A stretch of DNA of 31,170 nt from an uncultured Oscillospiraceae bacterium (lineage in GTDB: Bacteria > Bacillota > Clostridia > Oscillospirales > Acutalibacteraceae): the NCBI GenBank assembly GCA_900549055.1, contig URNB01000015.1:1-31170 (forward strand), in the 5' to 3' direction. The notes under the pieces are model-generated. The model searched no databases. It was not told where the DNA came from and worked only from the letters and a program-made list of their open reading frames with translations. A program made the translations under genes and the position numbers. Below are positions 1-8,283 of the stretch, one piece after another; the first letter of the stretch is position 1; every line of letters starts with the position of its first letter.

Positions 1-1385
1 CCACGCCGGAAAGTACAGGAACCGTCGGCGGCGTTTATTATAGCGCCCCAATAGCTCTTTATATATTCGTTTGCCGTTTCTGCCATTCCGCAGGAATAAA
101 GCGCCTCTAAATAATAGTGGGTCATAAAGGGCGAGGACATATGTATTCCCGGGTTATACTCGGCGGTTTTTTTAAGCAAGACCCGCGTTTCCTCGCAACT
201 CAACGCGCCCGAAAGCGCCGCCCACACCTGCGACTGCCACGAAATTTCGCCGTTTTTCGCGGTGAAAAGCCCTGTTTTACCGTCCCTTTTTGAAAGCAGG
301 GCAGAATTTACATCGGCAAGAATATTTTTAAATTTATCGGCAGGCTTACCGAGCTTTTCCGATAATCCTATCATACTGCGCAGCACATAGGCAAAATACC
401 CGAGGGACGCCGTGCCGCGGTCGTAATTGCCGTGGTCTATAAAAAAGCCCTCGTTAATTATTCCCATCGTTCTGTCAAAAACACTATCGGTATATTCTAT
501 TTGGTGCAGCGCAATTCCGTAAAGCTCCTCGGGCAGCGTTTTATCGCCTGTATTTTCCAAATAATCGGCAAGGCAAAGCACAAAGCAAAGCGAATAATCA
601 AGGTAAAACCATTGATCTGCATAGGGCGGAGTATCGGGAAATACGCAAGGCGGCACAAGCCCTTTTTCGTTTAAATGCTCGGCAAATAAGTAAATGCACC
701 GCTTTATAAGGTCGGTATTGCGGAAGGTCACATAGTCAACCAGCGCCTGCAGTCGCAGATCGCCGATCCACAGCCTGCGGTCACGCTTTGGTCCGTCCTC
801 AAAAACATCCTGCTCGCACTCCTTAAGGGTATTAACGCATATTTTGTCTATTGCGGCAAGAGTGCTGTCCGCCGTATTAAGGGGCAGCACATCATCTATA
901 TCCACCGCCGACACCGCGTCGATATACAGCGCGGTTATATCAACCGCAAAGCGCACCGAATCGGTACGCTTCAGCTTTAAATATCTGAACGAATAGCGGC
1001 GTTCAAGGCTGCCCTTATATGGCATAAAGGCTATTGTTTTAAAATCGTTTTGCAGCCATCCGACCGACAGTGAATTTTCGCTGTCCTCCGCCGTCTCGGC
1101 AAGCTCAATAGGCACCTCGGCAAAGGAAAAGGCTATATTTGTGGGGGAATCGGGTATGTGCTCGGGTCTGCCCGCAAGCTCGATATTAAGATAACCAGTA
1201 TAGTGACCCCCGAAATCTATTATTATTTCTTCCTTTTCAAGTGTTAAGGGAAAAGAAATATCCGAAAGCTTTTTTATTTTCCATCCCTGAAAGGCAGATT
1301 TATCCGCGCATACCTCTGCTAAAGCCTGCGGCTCAATTCTTTTGTGCTTCAGCGGTCTTTTATATGTATCCGATTTATTTTGCAT
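1..1385 (-). CDS. GH78-like alpha-L-rhamnosidase, partial (C-terminus beyond window)
   Basis: The frame is open from an ATG at 1385 to the left edge, giving 461 visible residues from MQNKSDTYKRPLKHK. A GGGTGAGAG sequence lies just upstream as a possible ribosome site. There is no signal peptide, so the enzyme should be cytoplasmic. The segment EDGPKRDRRLWIGD (nt 760-801) matches the conserved acidic catalytic-site motif of bacterial alpha-L-rhamnosidases (GH78, six-hairpin fold). It is preceded by a beta-sandwich-like region and followed by helical, barrel-like sequence. GH78 enzymes release terminal L-rhamnose from oligosaccharides. An intracellular copy beside a sugar ABC transporter suggests it trims imported rhamnose-containing oligomers (inference). 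At the edge the protein reads SYWGAIINAADGSCTF, and the usual GA(T/D)TFWE motif with the catalytic base is not clearly seen there. The fold call is fairly sure; activity is less so. Confidence 0.75.
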   Translation of the reverse strand, partial: MQNKSDTYKRPLKHKRIEPQALAEVCADKSAFQGWKIKKLSDISFPLTLEKEEIIIDFGGHYTGYLNIELAGRPEHIPDSPTNIAFSFAEVPIELAETAEDSENSLSVGWLQNDFKTIAFMPYKGSLERRYSFRYLKLKRTDSVRFAVDITALYIDAVSAVDIDDVLPLNTADSTLAAIDKICVNTLKECEQDVFEDGPKRDRRLWIGDLRLQALVDYVTFRNTDLIKRCIYLFAEHLNEKGLVPPCVFPDTPPYADQWFYLDYSLCFVLCLADYLENTGDKTLPEELYGIALHQIEYTDSVFDRTMGIINEGFFIDHGNYDRGTASLGYFAYVLRSMIGLSEKLGKPADKFKNILADVNSALLSKRDGKTGLFTAKNGEISWQSQVWAALSGALSCEETRVLLKKTAEYNPGIHMSSPFMTHYYLEALYSCGMAETANEYIKSYWGAIINAADGSCTFRR

Positions 1386-1456
1386 TCTCTCACCCGTCAC
1401 TAAAAAAGCTGCCACATTAAGGTAGAGCGCACAAACTAATAGTTCACGAATAACCC

Positions 1457-1600
1457 TTGGCTCCCTCTGACGAGGGAGCTGTCGAGTGCAACGAGACTGA
1501 GGGAGAGAAAAGGTAAAGCTTTTATATGTATTGCTCTTTTCTTTTCTCTCCTTCCGTCACGGCTTACGCCGTGCCACCTTCCTCGTCAGAGGAAGGCTTG
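1457..1600. repeat. Imperfect inverted-repeat intergenic element (MITE-like)
   Basis: Two arms face each other. The left arm (about 1459-1512) contains CCCTCTGACGAGGGAG, then GACTGAGGGAGAGAAAAG. The right arm (about 1541-1597) on the opposite strand reads CTTCCTCTGACGAGGAAG, then GACGGAAGGAGAGAAAAG. Each arm also has its own internal palindrome (CTCCCTCTGACGAGGGAG; CACGGCTTACGCCGTG), so the RNA would fold into a branched hairpin. The element fills most of the gap between the dockerin protein and the rhamnosidase gene. No coding capacity is evident. It looks like a small non-autonomous repeat of a type I believe is common in gut Firmicutes, but copy number cannot be judged here. Confidence 0.6.
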
Positions 1601-1641
1601 TTTATGCTACAGCTCTTAACGCGGCAGTCCCCATTATTTTA

Positions 1642-4044
1642 TTACTTTCCGTATTCGCTTGACGCGCCTATAATAACCTTTTTAAGCGCCGCAAGTGCCG
1701 CAGCTCCATCGGTATTTTCTGTCAGCCACATACCGCGGGTTATATTTTCAAAACTTTCATTGCCGGCTGAATATTTCTTCATTCTTACCATATCGAGGAT
1801 GTTTATTTCGCCGTCGTTATTGGCGTCTCCCGGCTCTGCCGAAGAGATTATCTCACAGGTAATATTATCGAATCTGGCAGCGCCTGTGTTGGTTCTCGCG
1901 TCGATTCCGCACATATATTTGACCCAAACAAGCTCCGTCATGCTGTCAATCTTATTGTTGAAGGTGCCGGTATCTACGGTTTTCTCAAAATAGTACCAGC
2001 CGTCATCACGTGCGGTAAAGCTTTCACCCGAATCCGGCTTGCCGTTTTTAAGGTAGTTCGCAAAATGAAGACCCACACTGTTTGCGCCGCCGTATGACTT
2101 GCCGAAGCCGAGCCATATCTTAGGCTCTGTATTGCCCGCTGTCACCTTGAAGTAGCCGGTCGCCTTAACCGCGGTATCGCCAAGAACGAATTTTACTCCG
2201 TCAAGCTGCTGGAAATACCTTTCTGCTTTGTCGCCGCCTCTTATTTCTACTGCTGTTGAGCCGTCATAAGAGCCGCCCGGGACTACGGATATATCCTTAT
2301 CTCCGCCCAACACATTATTCAGCATACCTATATCAAAGCCCGGTACATTATTAACCTTGTAGGGCGAATTATCAACAGCACTGCTGTCGCTCACAACGGC
2401 TTCTTTTTCACAGAAATCACCGTTTGAAATGAGATTTGTTTCGCTTGCGTCGTCTTTAGCGTAAACCTTGATATTATCAATCAGAAAATCATGCCGTCCG
2501 TACTTACTGGAATTAAAGCGAATCTGAGTTGAATTATGATTTGCGGTAAAATCATAACTTAATTCCTGCCATTCGGAATAATTTTCCGTCAGCTTCAATA
2601 CCGATTCTTCGGTACCGACCCATGTTGAATTATTGCTGTAAGCCAGTTCAATATTCGTTGGTACTGCCCAGCTAATTTGCAATGAGTCGCCTTTAATCGC
2701 AAATTTCAGCGTATATGTCTGTCCTACCGTTAATCCGTTCAATACATAATAAATATTACGGTCTGCCTTGTTGCCGTCACCGTTCTTCTGATAGAAATGT
2801 ATAGAGCCGGGATCTTTATATCCGTCTGCTAAAGCTTCTATATAACTGTCGGTATATTCCGTTTCGTCTTTATATGAGCCTTCCCAGCCGTTAAGTGTAG
2901 TCGCGGGCTCGGTTGCATAAAAATCTCCGCCGGGTATTATATTGGTTTTTGTCGTATCCTCTTTATCGTAAATTGCAATATTATCAATATAATAATCTGC
3001 GGTTGTATATCCACCGGTTTTTATGCAAATCGGAACATCGCCATCATTTGGCTTTGAAAACTCATAACTTATTTTTTCCCAATTCTCTCTTGATTCAAGT
3101 GTTATAGCACCTGAATTATTAGACGTCCATACTGCCGTGCCCCACAAAAATTCGACATACATGCCATTCGGAGCTTCGGTTGTTGTTCCCTTAATGTTAG
3201 CCTCAAATACATACGTTTTTCCGGTTGACATAAGCGCATTGGGAATAACACGATGTATTCTTAATTCCTTTCCCGGTTCTCCGTTTTTGTAAAAATGAAC
3301 AGCCCCTGTATCTTCACATCCGTCCTGCATCAGTTCAATTTTGCAATTATCAAGGTTATGATTCATATAACCAACATCCGTTGTCCAACTGTAGACATAT
3401 TGCCATTCGGCATCAAGATATGGTTTATCCGAAATAATAACCCGATCATCAATTTTCCTTACATCAAAATCCTTGATTGTCAACTGCGTTCCCGCATTCC
3501 CGCGGAGATAAATACGGAACTGATTTACAGGTTTTGTGCCGTCAACCGTAAATTCCGCAACAACATTTTTCCATTCGTTGCCGACATAAGCTTCTGCTGC
3601 CGCCGCACCGTCAACCGAAGCGCTGTTATAAACGATATCGCCGTGCGTTGCTAAATCCTCCGAAAACTTTTTGCCGGAAAGCTTGAACCAACCGCTGGCG
3701 TCGGTACTCTTAATTGCGAATGAAACCTGATATTTACCGCCTGCCGCAAACATCATATTCCTTGTGGCAAGCGATGCCCAGTCTGCCGCTGCTTCGTTTG
3801 CTCCTTTTGTAACAACTGGTGTTCCCGTTACGCCGTCAACTGTGGTGAAGGTCACCTTGTCGCCCTTCACATTGTCGCATAAATACCACTTATACTCTTC
3901 AAACGAGCCATAGCTGCCTATGGTGCTGTATGCGCGGGTCACCCCTGCCGCATTTGCCGGAACCGCCCCCGCAAAGCAGGCGACCGCCAAAGCAACAGCC
4001 AATACCTTGGGAAGCTTCTTTTTTAAGGAAAATGCTTTTTTCAT
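1642..4044 (-). CDS. Secreted multi-CBM protein with C-terminal dockerin
   Basis: This 800-residue protein starts at an ATG with GGAGGT 8 nt upstream. A signal peptide spans residues 1-33 (KKK core, hydrophobic stretch, cleavage near ANA/AG). Domains in order: an N-terminal beta-sandwich (about 40-200), two related beta-sandwich modules (about 212-377 and 388-545) that end in YYIDNIAIYDKED and FLIDNIKVYAKDD, a further module (about 565-733), then a type-I-like dockerin (738-793). The sandwich modules resemble CBM4/9-type carbohydrate-binding domains. No catalytic domain is recognisable, so it is probably a glycan-binding component. The first dockerin calcium loop is intact (GDANNDGEINILD). 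The second is shortened and lacks the conserved Asp (NTDGAAALAALKK). Dockerins bind cohesins, but no cohesin is encoded here. The central modules are visibly more AT-rich than both ends of the gene. Confidence 0.8.
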   Translation of the reverse strand: MKKAFSLKKKLPKVLAVALAVACFAGAVPANAAGVTRAYSTIGSYGSFEEYKWYLCDNVKGDKVTFTTVDGVTGTPVVTKGANEAAADWASLATRNMMFAAGGKYQVSFAIKSTDASGWFKLSGKKFSEDLATHGDIVYNSASVDGAAAAEAYVGNEWKNVVAEFTVDGTKPVNQFRIYLRGNAGTQLTIKDFDVRKIDDRVIISDKPYLDAEWQYVYSWTTDVGYMNHNLDNCKIELMQDGCEDTGAVHFYKNGEPGKELRIHRVIPNALMSTGKTYVFEANIKGTTTEAPNGMYVEFLWGTAVWTSNNSGAITLESRENWEKISYEFSKPNDGDVPICIKTGGYTTADYYIDNIAIYDKEDTTKTNIIPGGDFYATEPATTLNGWEGSYKDETEYTDSYIEALADGYKDPGSIHFYQKNGDGNKADRNIYYVLNGLTVGQTYTLKFAIKGDSLQISWAVPTNIELAYSNNSTWVGTEESVLKLTENYSEWQELSYDFTANHNSTQIRFNSSKYGRHDFLIDNIKVYAKDDASETNLISNGDFCEKEAVVSDSSAVDNSPYKVNNVPGFDIGMLNNVLGGDKDISVVPGGSYDGSTAVEIRGGDKAERYFQQLDGVKFVLGDTAVKATGYFKVTAGNTEPKIWLGFGKSYGGANSVGLHFANYLKNGKPDSGESFTARDDGWYYFEKTVDTGTFNNKIDSMTELVWVKYMCGIDARTNTGAARFDNITCEIISSAEPGDANNDGEINILDMVRMKKYSAGNESFENITRGMWLTENTDGAAALAALKKVIIGASSEYGK

Positions 4045-4133
4045 AAAAATTTACCTCCAAACTTTTTTCGGCATCCTGCCGGATTTTTTATATTTACGCA
4101 GCCTCCGCCGCGCAGAGTTTAATTTAATGCCTG

Positions 4134-4370
4134 CTGAACAATTCAAAGGTTCCTTAACCAAGCATGTTGGTGTAAACTTTTGAATTGTTCAGGTACAAGG
4201 TTTTTGCGCAATTTTGCGAAAAAACCTTGCACTTTAAAAAGAATCACATTTTGATTCTTTTTAAAATCAGGCGACAATCAATGGATACTGACGGTCAAAA
4301 CAAAGGTTTTGACCCATAAAATCGAGATTTTAACTCGATTTTATATAATTGCATTTGCTAATGCAATTAT
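4134..4370. repeat. Array of six consecutive palindromes between two dockerin genes
   Basis: The 336-nt gap 4045-4380 contains six hairpin-forming inverted repeats in a row: 4134-4192 (about 18-bp imperfect arms plus an inner ACCAA/TTGGT stem), 4196-4229 (16-bp arms, one mismatch), 4233-4265 (14-bp perfect arms), 4293-4314 (9-bp perfect), 4316-4344 (11-bp perfect) and 4345-4370 (11-bp perfect). Only 4266-4292 interrupts the chain. All six sequences differ, so this is not a tandem repeat. The array starts 10 nt past the stop codon of the upstream (phosphatase-dockerin) gene. It could terminate, stabilise or process the transcript, or be a mobile palindromic element. The remaining 4045-4133 holds only the ribosome site of the downstream gene. 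Confidence 0.85.
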
Positions 4371-4380
4371 TCAGTAGACA

Positions 4381-7300
4381 TTAATTTATTGGTATTTCTC
4401 CGAAGAAAATGCCGCGAATGATGCTTATTTCATCGCTTGTTACACCTATGGAAAGCAGGTAATTCTCAGCTTTTTCGGCAGGAGTGCTGCCCGAAAGCGC
4501 ATTGAATGAGCTTAAAAACGCTTTCATTTCCGCATTTGTTGCTGCAGAACGCAGGCCGGCATCCGAAAAGGTGGTAAACTCGTAATCCTGTATCAGATTT
4601 TTTTCGTCCACACCGAGCAGAGCGTTCAGAATATAGCAAACCGTACCCGTTCTGTCCGCTCCGTAAACGCAGTGAACATAAATCGGGTAATTATTTACAT
4701 CGGCGTATGAGGCGAATATCTGCCTGAAGAGCTCCTTTTGACCGTCCGCAAACGCCGCAGTGTATGAGCCTATGCGACTGTTAAGATACTTTGCCGAGGG
4801 AACTACGCTTTTTGTAAGTCCGCCGGTTTCACTTGCCGTTCGCAAATCAATCTCAAGTCCCAATGCAATATCCGTACCGAGCAACTTATCTCCCTGCGCG
4901 GTCAGGCGGGATGTACCCTTAATATCAAGCTGCGCGCCCCTGAATGCCAGCCCCTGCAAGGTGGTTTTTCCGAATGAGGTCTCATAGCCGCCGAGGTCGC
5001 GGACATTTGAAACTCCGCCGACAGTCATCACGCGTGGGCCGATATCCGCTGTTTTAAACGAATCCTCCGCCGTCTTTGTGAATCCGTTAGCCGAAGCGGT
5101 TATTCTGACATAATATTTTGTATTTCTCAAAAGATTATTAACAGCTATGCTCTTATCGGTTGTATTAACCGTTACCGCGTCGGAGTAATCCTCCCTTGTA
5201 CCGTATTCAACCTTGAATTCCGCACCCTCTACCGGGCATTCAAGCACTATTTTTATATCCTGTGCCGAATCGGTCATAAGCACGGCATAATCGTCAACCG
5301 TGGGATTTTCGGCGGTAAGATAAGCCTTTGCCTGATCGTTATAGGGGTATGCCGTATCCGGTGCAATCATTGCAACATAGGGCACGGAACCGTAATCGGT
5401 AAGTCCGAGCAGCAGTCTCTTGATCATTGCCGAATCGATGGTATTTATGTAACCGTTGCCGTTAACATCTGCGGCATTCGGGCTTACATAGTCCGCCGCT
5501 CCCGCCAAGACCTTTGCGGAATGTATCAGATCCCGTATATCAAGATTTCCGTCGGCATTAACATCGCCCGGCTCGCATAGCCTGTAAAACGCAATGCTGT
5601 CGTAAAGTATCTCCGCGCCGGATGAATAAAAGGCGTTATCAAGCTGTACCTTTACCCGCGAAAGCGTGGCATCCTCCGGCAGGGTAAAGGTATAATTCAT
5701 CTGTTGCCAGCCGTCGGTGCCGTTTGTAACTACCGTGTTAAGCCCCGACTCTGCCGGAACAGCAGAGGAACCGTTTCCGCGAAGCGACGCGCCGAGCCGC
5801 ATATTCCCAACAGCCTTCACATAAAAGCGAAGCTTATATGTTGCCCCGGGTACTACCGATATATAATCGCCTGTTCTTACCTTGTAAACGCTGTCACCCG
5901 ATTCCGCAGAGTGTGAAACCCGAAGGGCTGCGCCGTCATATCCCACGGCTTCGGCGGATATTGTATCCTTACTGCCTGCGGGCAATGCGTTTTGCTCCCA
6001 ACCGTCAATTCCGGAAGAAAAGCCGCTGTTTTCTATAAGCGATTCAAAGAAATAGGACTCGGATTTATCGGCGGTTAAAAGATTTTCCCATTTTCCGCCC
6101 GAAAATCTAAAGGAAGCGGGGCCTATATGCTTTTTGTAGTAATTGTCGGTAAAATTACCGTCAAGCGATAATATATCGCCTTCATTTGCGGGACAGGTAA
6201 TCTTCATATAGCCGTCGGTATATGCCGTAAATACGGCTTTATCGGTTGCGACTCCGTTTAAAAGCACCGCGCCATTTTCTGCCGATGTATTGCCTATCAA
6301 GGAGCGCTGCGGCAGAGAGACCGTAAGGTCTGCGGCATTATCGGCTGTCAGTGACGGGATGATTTTTGAATCGGTCTGATCGCCTACGGCAGGGTCGGTG
6401 CAAAAGCTGCCGAGTCCCTCTAACATATCGCTGCCGTTCTTATCGATTACACGCAGATTGTCGATATACAGGTCGCTTGCCCCGTTATACTGGCTGAAAA
6501 AGATTATAAAATCGCTGCCGCCGTTTGTTTTAAAGCTGCCTGAAACCTCAGTCCAATCGGCATATTCGTTTCTTGAAAAGAAGCTGAAATTATTCGCCGT
6601 ATCGTAAAGCCCCGAAAAATACAGAGCCTCGCTTATTACGCCCTTTTTACCTTTTATATTTGCCTTGAGGGTGTATTCGCCGGCAGGTATCGATTTATTC
6701 ACGCAAACGCGTATATCTCCGTTTGCGGCAACATTTTTAATGTGCAGCGCTCCGTTATCAAAGCAGCCGTCGCCTACGATTTCGGCTTTTCTTGACGCCG
6801 TATAAGTGCCGTCGGAATATCTGTACCAGCCGTTTGCGGTGCTGCTGTCGTGCAGGGTCAGAACATCCTCGGGGATATCGGGCTCATCGCCGCCGCCGGA
6901 CGCTAAACGGTCGAAATTACCCATTCCGTCAAGCACATCTTTTCCTTCGGAATCGAGTATTTTGAAATTATCGATATAAATATCGGTTCCCCAGTTATAC
7001 TGGCTTACGGTTATACCGAAAACGCTGCCGCCCCTGCTTGTAAACGGAAGCTCAACCCTCTCCCAATCGGGATAGCTTGTTTTGCTTATCAGATCGGTAT
7101 AATCCGACTGACCGCTCTCCTTAAAATAGAACTGCTGGTCCGCAAGCTTTAAAGAGCCCTTAATATTGAATTGCAGCGTGTATGCGCCTGTGGGTATTGT
7201 CTTTTTAAAGCCTACTCGCATATCGCCCTGTTTTTCCGCGGGCTTGTTTACGATATGCAGCGAGCCGGTATCATTGCAGCCGGACTCTGCTATTTCTATG

Positions 7301-7986
7301 AACCTGACCGAGGTATCCGCGCCCGAAAGCCAGGTTCTGTACCAATAATCCTCGGTTTCGCCGTCATACGGCTGCTGCATTTTATTTGTTTCTTCGCCCG
7401 TGCCCTCTGCGCAGAAGCTGCCCGCACCTTCAAGCATATCGTTGCCTTCAGCGTCCAAAACCTTAAAATTATCGATATATATGCTTGTCTGCCAGTTATA
7501 CTGGCTGAAAAAGAAACCGAAGGTGTTGCCGCCGACAGTTTTAAACGGTACCGTAAGCTCCGTCCAATTCGGGTAGCTTTTTTCTCCGGGTATAAGTTGA
7601 ACCCGACCCTCATCGTTGCTGCTGTTAGCAAACCACAGGTTTTCTGTGGAGTATGTTCTGCTGCCCTTGATTTTGAAGCTTAAGGTGTATTCGCCGGCAG
7701 GAATATTTTTTATAATATTTACGCGCATATCCCCCGAAGGAGTATCGTTTACAAAGTGCAGCGAGCCTACATCGTCTGCGCCCTCCTTTGCGATTTCGAT
7801 ATAGCGGGTCGATGTATCCGCGCTGCCGCCGGGGTAGGTTCTGTACCAATAGTCCGATGAATAATCGGGTGATATGGTGCCCGGTATTAAATTGCCCGCG
7901 CTTTCCGCTGCCGAAAACGGAAGGGAAGCAAAAGCGCTTAAAATAATTGCAAAGGATAACAAGCATGGAAATATTTTTTTAATCAT
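4381..7986 (-). CDS. Secreted CBM-dockerin protein with tyrosine-phosphatase-like domain
   Basis: This protein has 1201 residues. A signal peptide spans about 1-29 (MIKKI, hydrophobic core, SAAES), with AAAGGA upstream of the ATG. Three repeats of one ~150-residue beta-sandwich module follow (about 44-192, 212-358, 383-529), each with a YIEIA/AEIV strand, an IPAGEYTL-like strand and an SQYN...IYIDN ending. Next are a linker domain (540-650) and a different CBM-like module (650-802). A dockerin at 803-862 has both calcium loops intact (GDVNADGNLDIRD and DVNGNGYINTID). A fibronectin-III-like domain follows (about 868-980). The C-terminus (985-1200) is a Y_phosphatase3-like domain: SNVRDLGGY, IDLRTASE, and the P-loop HCVYGADRTG with Cys1106 and Arg1112. 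That family hydrolyses phosphotyrosine or phosphoinositides; the substrate of an exported version is unknown. The enzyme lies after the dockerin, which is unusual. Confidence 0.82.
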   Translation of the reverse strand: MIKKIFPCLLSFAIILSAFASLPFSAAESAGNLIPGTISPDYSSDYWYRTYPGGSADTSTRYIEIAKEGADDVGSLHFVNDTPSGDMRVNIIKNIPAGEYTLSFKIKGSRTYSTENLWFANSSNDEGRVQLIPGEKSYPNWTELTVPFKTVGGNTFGFFFSQYNWQTSIYIDNFKVLDAEGNDMLEGAGSFCAEGTGEETNKMQQPYDGETEDYWYRTWLSGADTSVRFIEIAESGCNDTGSLHIVNKPAEKQGDMRVGFKKTIPTGAYTLQFNIKGSLKLADQQFYFKESGQSDYTDLISKTSYPDWERVELPFTSRGGSVFGITVSQYNWGTDIYIDNFKILDSEGKDVLDGMGNFDRLASGGGDEPDIPEDVLTLHDSSTANGWYRYSDGTYTASRKAEIVGDGCFDNGALHIKNVAANGDIRVCVNKSIPAGEYTLKANIKGKKGVISEALYFSGLYDTANNFSFFSRNEYADWTEVSGSFKTNGGSDFIIFFSQYNGASDLYIDNLRVIDKNGSDMLEGLGSFCTDPAVGDQTDSKIIPSLTADNAADLTVSLPQRSLIGNTSAENGAVLLNGVATDKAVFTAYTDGYMKITCPANEGDILSLDGNFTDNYYKKHIGPASFRFSGGKWENLLTADKSESYFFESLIENSGFSSGIDGWEQNALPAGSKDTISAEAVGYDGAALRVSHSAESGDSVYKVRTGDYISVVPGATYKLRFYVKAVGNMRLGASLRGNGSSAVPAESGLNTVVTNGTDGWQQMNYTFTLPEDATLSRVKVQLDNAFYSSGAEILYDSIAFYRLCEPGDVNADGNLDIRDLIHSAKVLAGAADYVSPNAADVNGNGYINTIDSAMIKRLLLGLTDYGSVPYVAMIAPDTAYPYNDQAKAYLTAENPTVDDYAVLMTDSAQDIKIVLECPVEGAEFKVEYGTREDYSDAVTVNTTDKSIAVNNLLRNTKYYVRITASANGFTKTAEDSFKTADIGPRVMTVGGVSNVRDLGGYETSFGKTTLQGLAFRGAQLDIKGTSRLTAQGDKLLGTDIALGLEIDLRTASETGGLTKSVVPSAKYLNSRIGSYTAAFADGQKELFRQIFASYADVNNYPIYVHCVYGADRTGTVCYILNALLGVDEKNLIQDYEFTTFSDAGLRSAATNAEMKAFLSSFNALSGSTPAEKAENYLLSIGVTSDEISIIRGIFFGEIPIN
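6400..7857 (-). repeat. Three in-frame copies of a ~150-residue carbohydrate-binding-type module
   Basis: Copies lie at about 7411-7857, 6913-7353 and 6400-6840 inside the phosphatase-dockerin gene. Shared features are a start of WYR, then an ASR/SVR-(Y/F/A)IEI strand, DxGxLHIxN, GD(M/I)RV, IP(A/T)GxYTL, (I/N)IKG, (Y/P)DW(T/E), GG..F, SQYN, and a final IYIDN-F/L-K/R-V/I-x-D-x-x-G-x-D. The DNA is still similar enough to see repeated stretches, such as GGTTCTGTACCAATA near 7327 and 7840. A fourth, more divergent copy occurs in the giant surface protein at about 18943-19395. Confidence 0.8.
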
Positions 7987-8006
7987 TCTTATGATCCTTT
8001 CTGTAT

Positions 8007-8283
8007 TTAAGTAAAGCCGAGAAATCCGAACCCGATTTTAAAGGGCGGATTTTCGCCTTTGCATTGTTAAAATACTCGTAAATCCGATAGGATTTACTGC
8101 GTTTTGTGCCTCGCACAGACAAAAATCTGCCTCTTTAAAATTCTGCAACCTAAAACGAGCTGAATTTTGAGTGATTTTTGACGCGGAGAAAGCCGCAAGG
8201 CTAACGCCTGCGGGTGACGACAAGCCGAAAAGCGCCGAAATTAAGCCGTTTTAGGCGGGTTCGGATTTCTCGGCTTTGCTTAA
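8007..8283. mobile_element. 277-bp MITE-like element with 28-bp terminal inverted repeats
   Basis: The terminal repeats at 8007-8034 and 8256-8283 are inverse complements over 28 bp with one mismatch. Both begin TTAAG and include AAAGCCGAGAAATCCGAACC. The outer TTAA is compatible with insertion at a TTAA site, but target duplication cannot be separated from the repeat end. Internal small hairpins are visible (TAAATCCGATAGGATTTA, AGGGCGGATTTTCGCCTTT, CAGACAAAAATCTG). No transposase or convincing ORF is inside. The right end touches the permease stop codon (TGA at 8284-8286). The left end stops 20 nt before the next gene's start, leaving that gene only its ribosome site. The element therefore fills the whole gap and separates the transporter genes from the dockerin genes. 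Confidence 0.8.

Noticed and set aside
1526..1993. 155-residue plus-strand open frame
   Set aside because: It covers the inverted-repeat element and the antisense of the dockerin gene end; composition (Ser/Leu/Pro-rich, no motif) is that of a shadow frame.
4055..4092. CGGCA/TGCCG hairpin followed by TTTTTTA on the plus strand
   Set aside because: The stem is only 5 bp and no plus-strand gene ends there, so it is probably not a used terminator.
6400..7857. Repeated segments considered as a CRISPR or tandem DNA repeat
   Set aside because: Repeats are ~150-codon in-frame protein modules with diverged spacers inside one gene; no short direct-repeat/spacer array exists in the window.
8038..8223. 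61-residue minus-strand frame inside the terminal-repeat element
   Set aside because: It resembles no transposase or known small protein and is explained by the repeat's own sequence.
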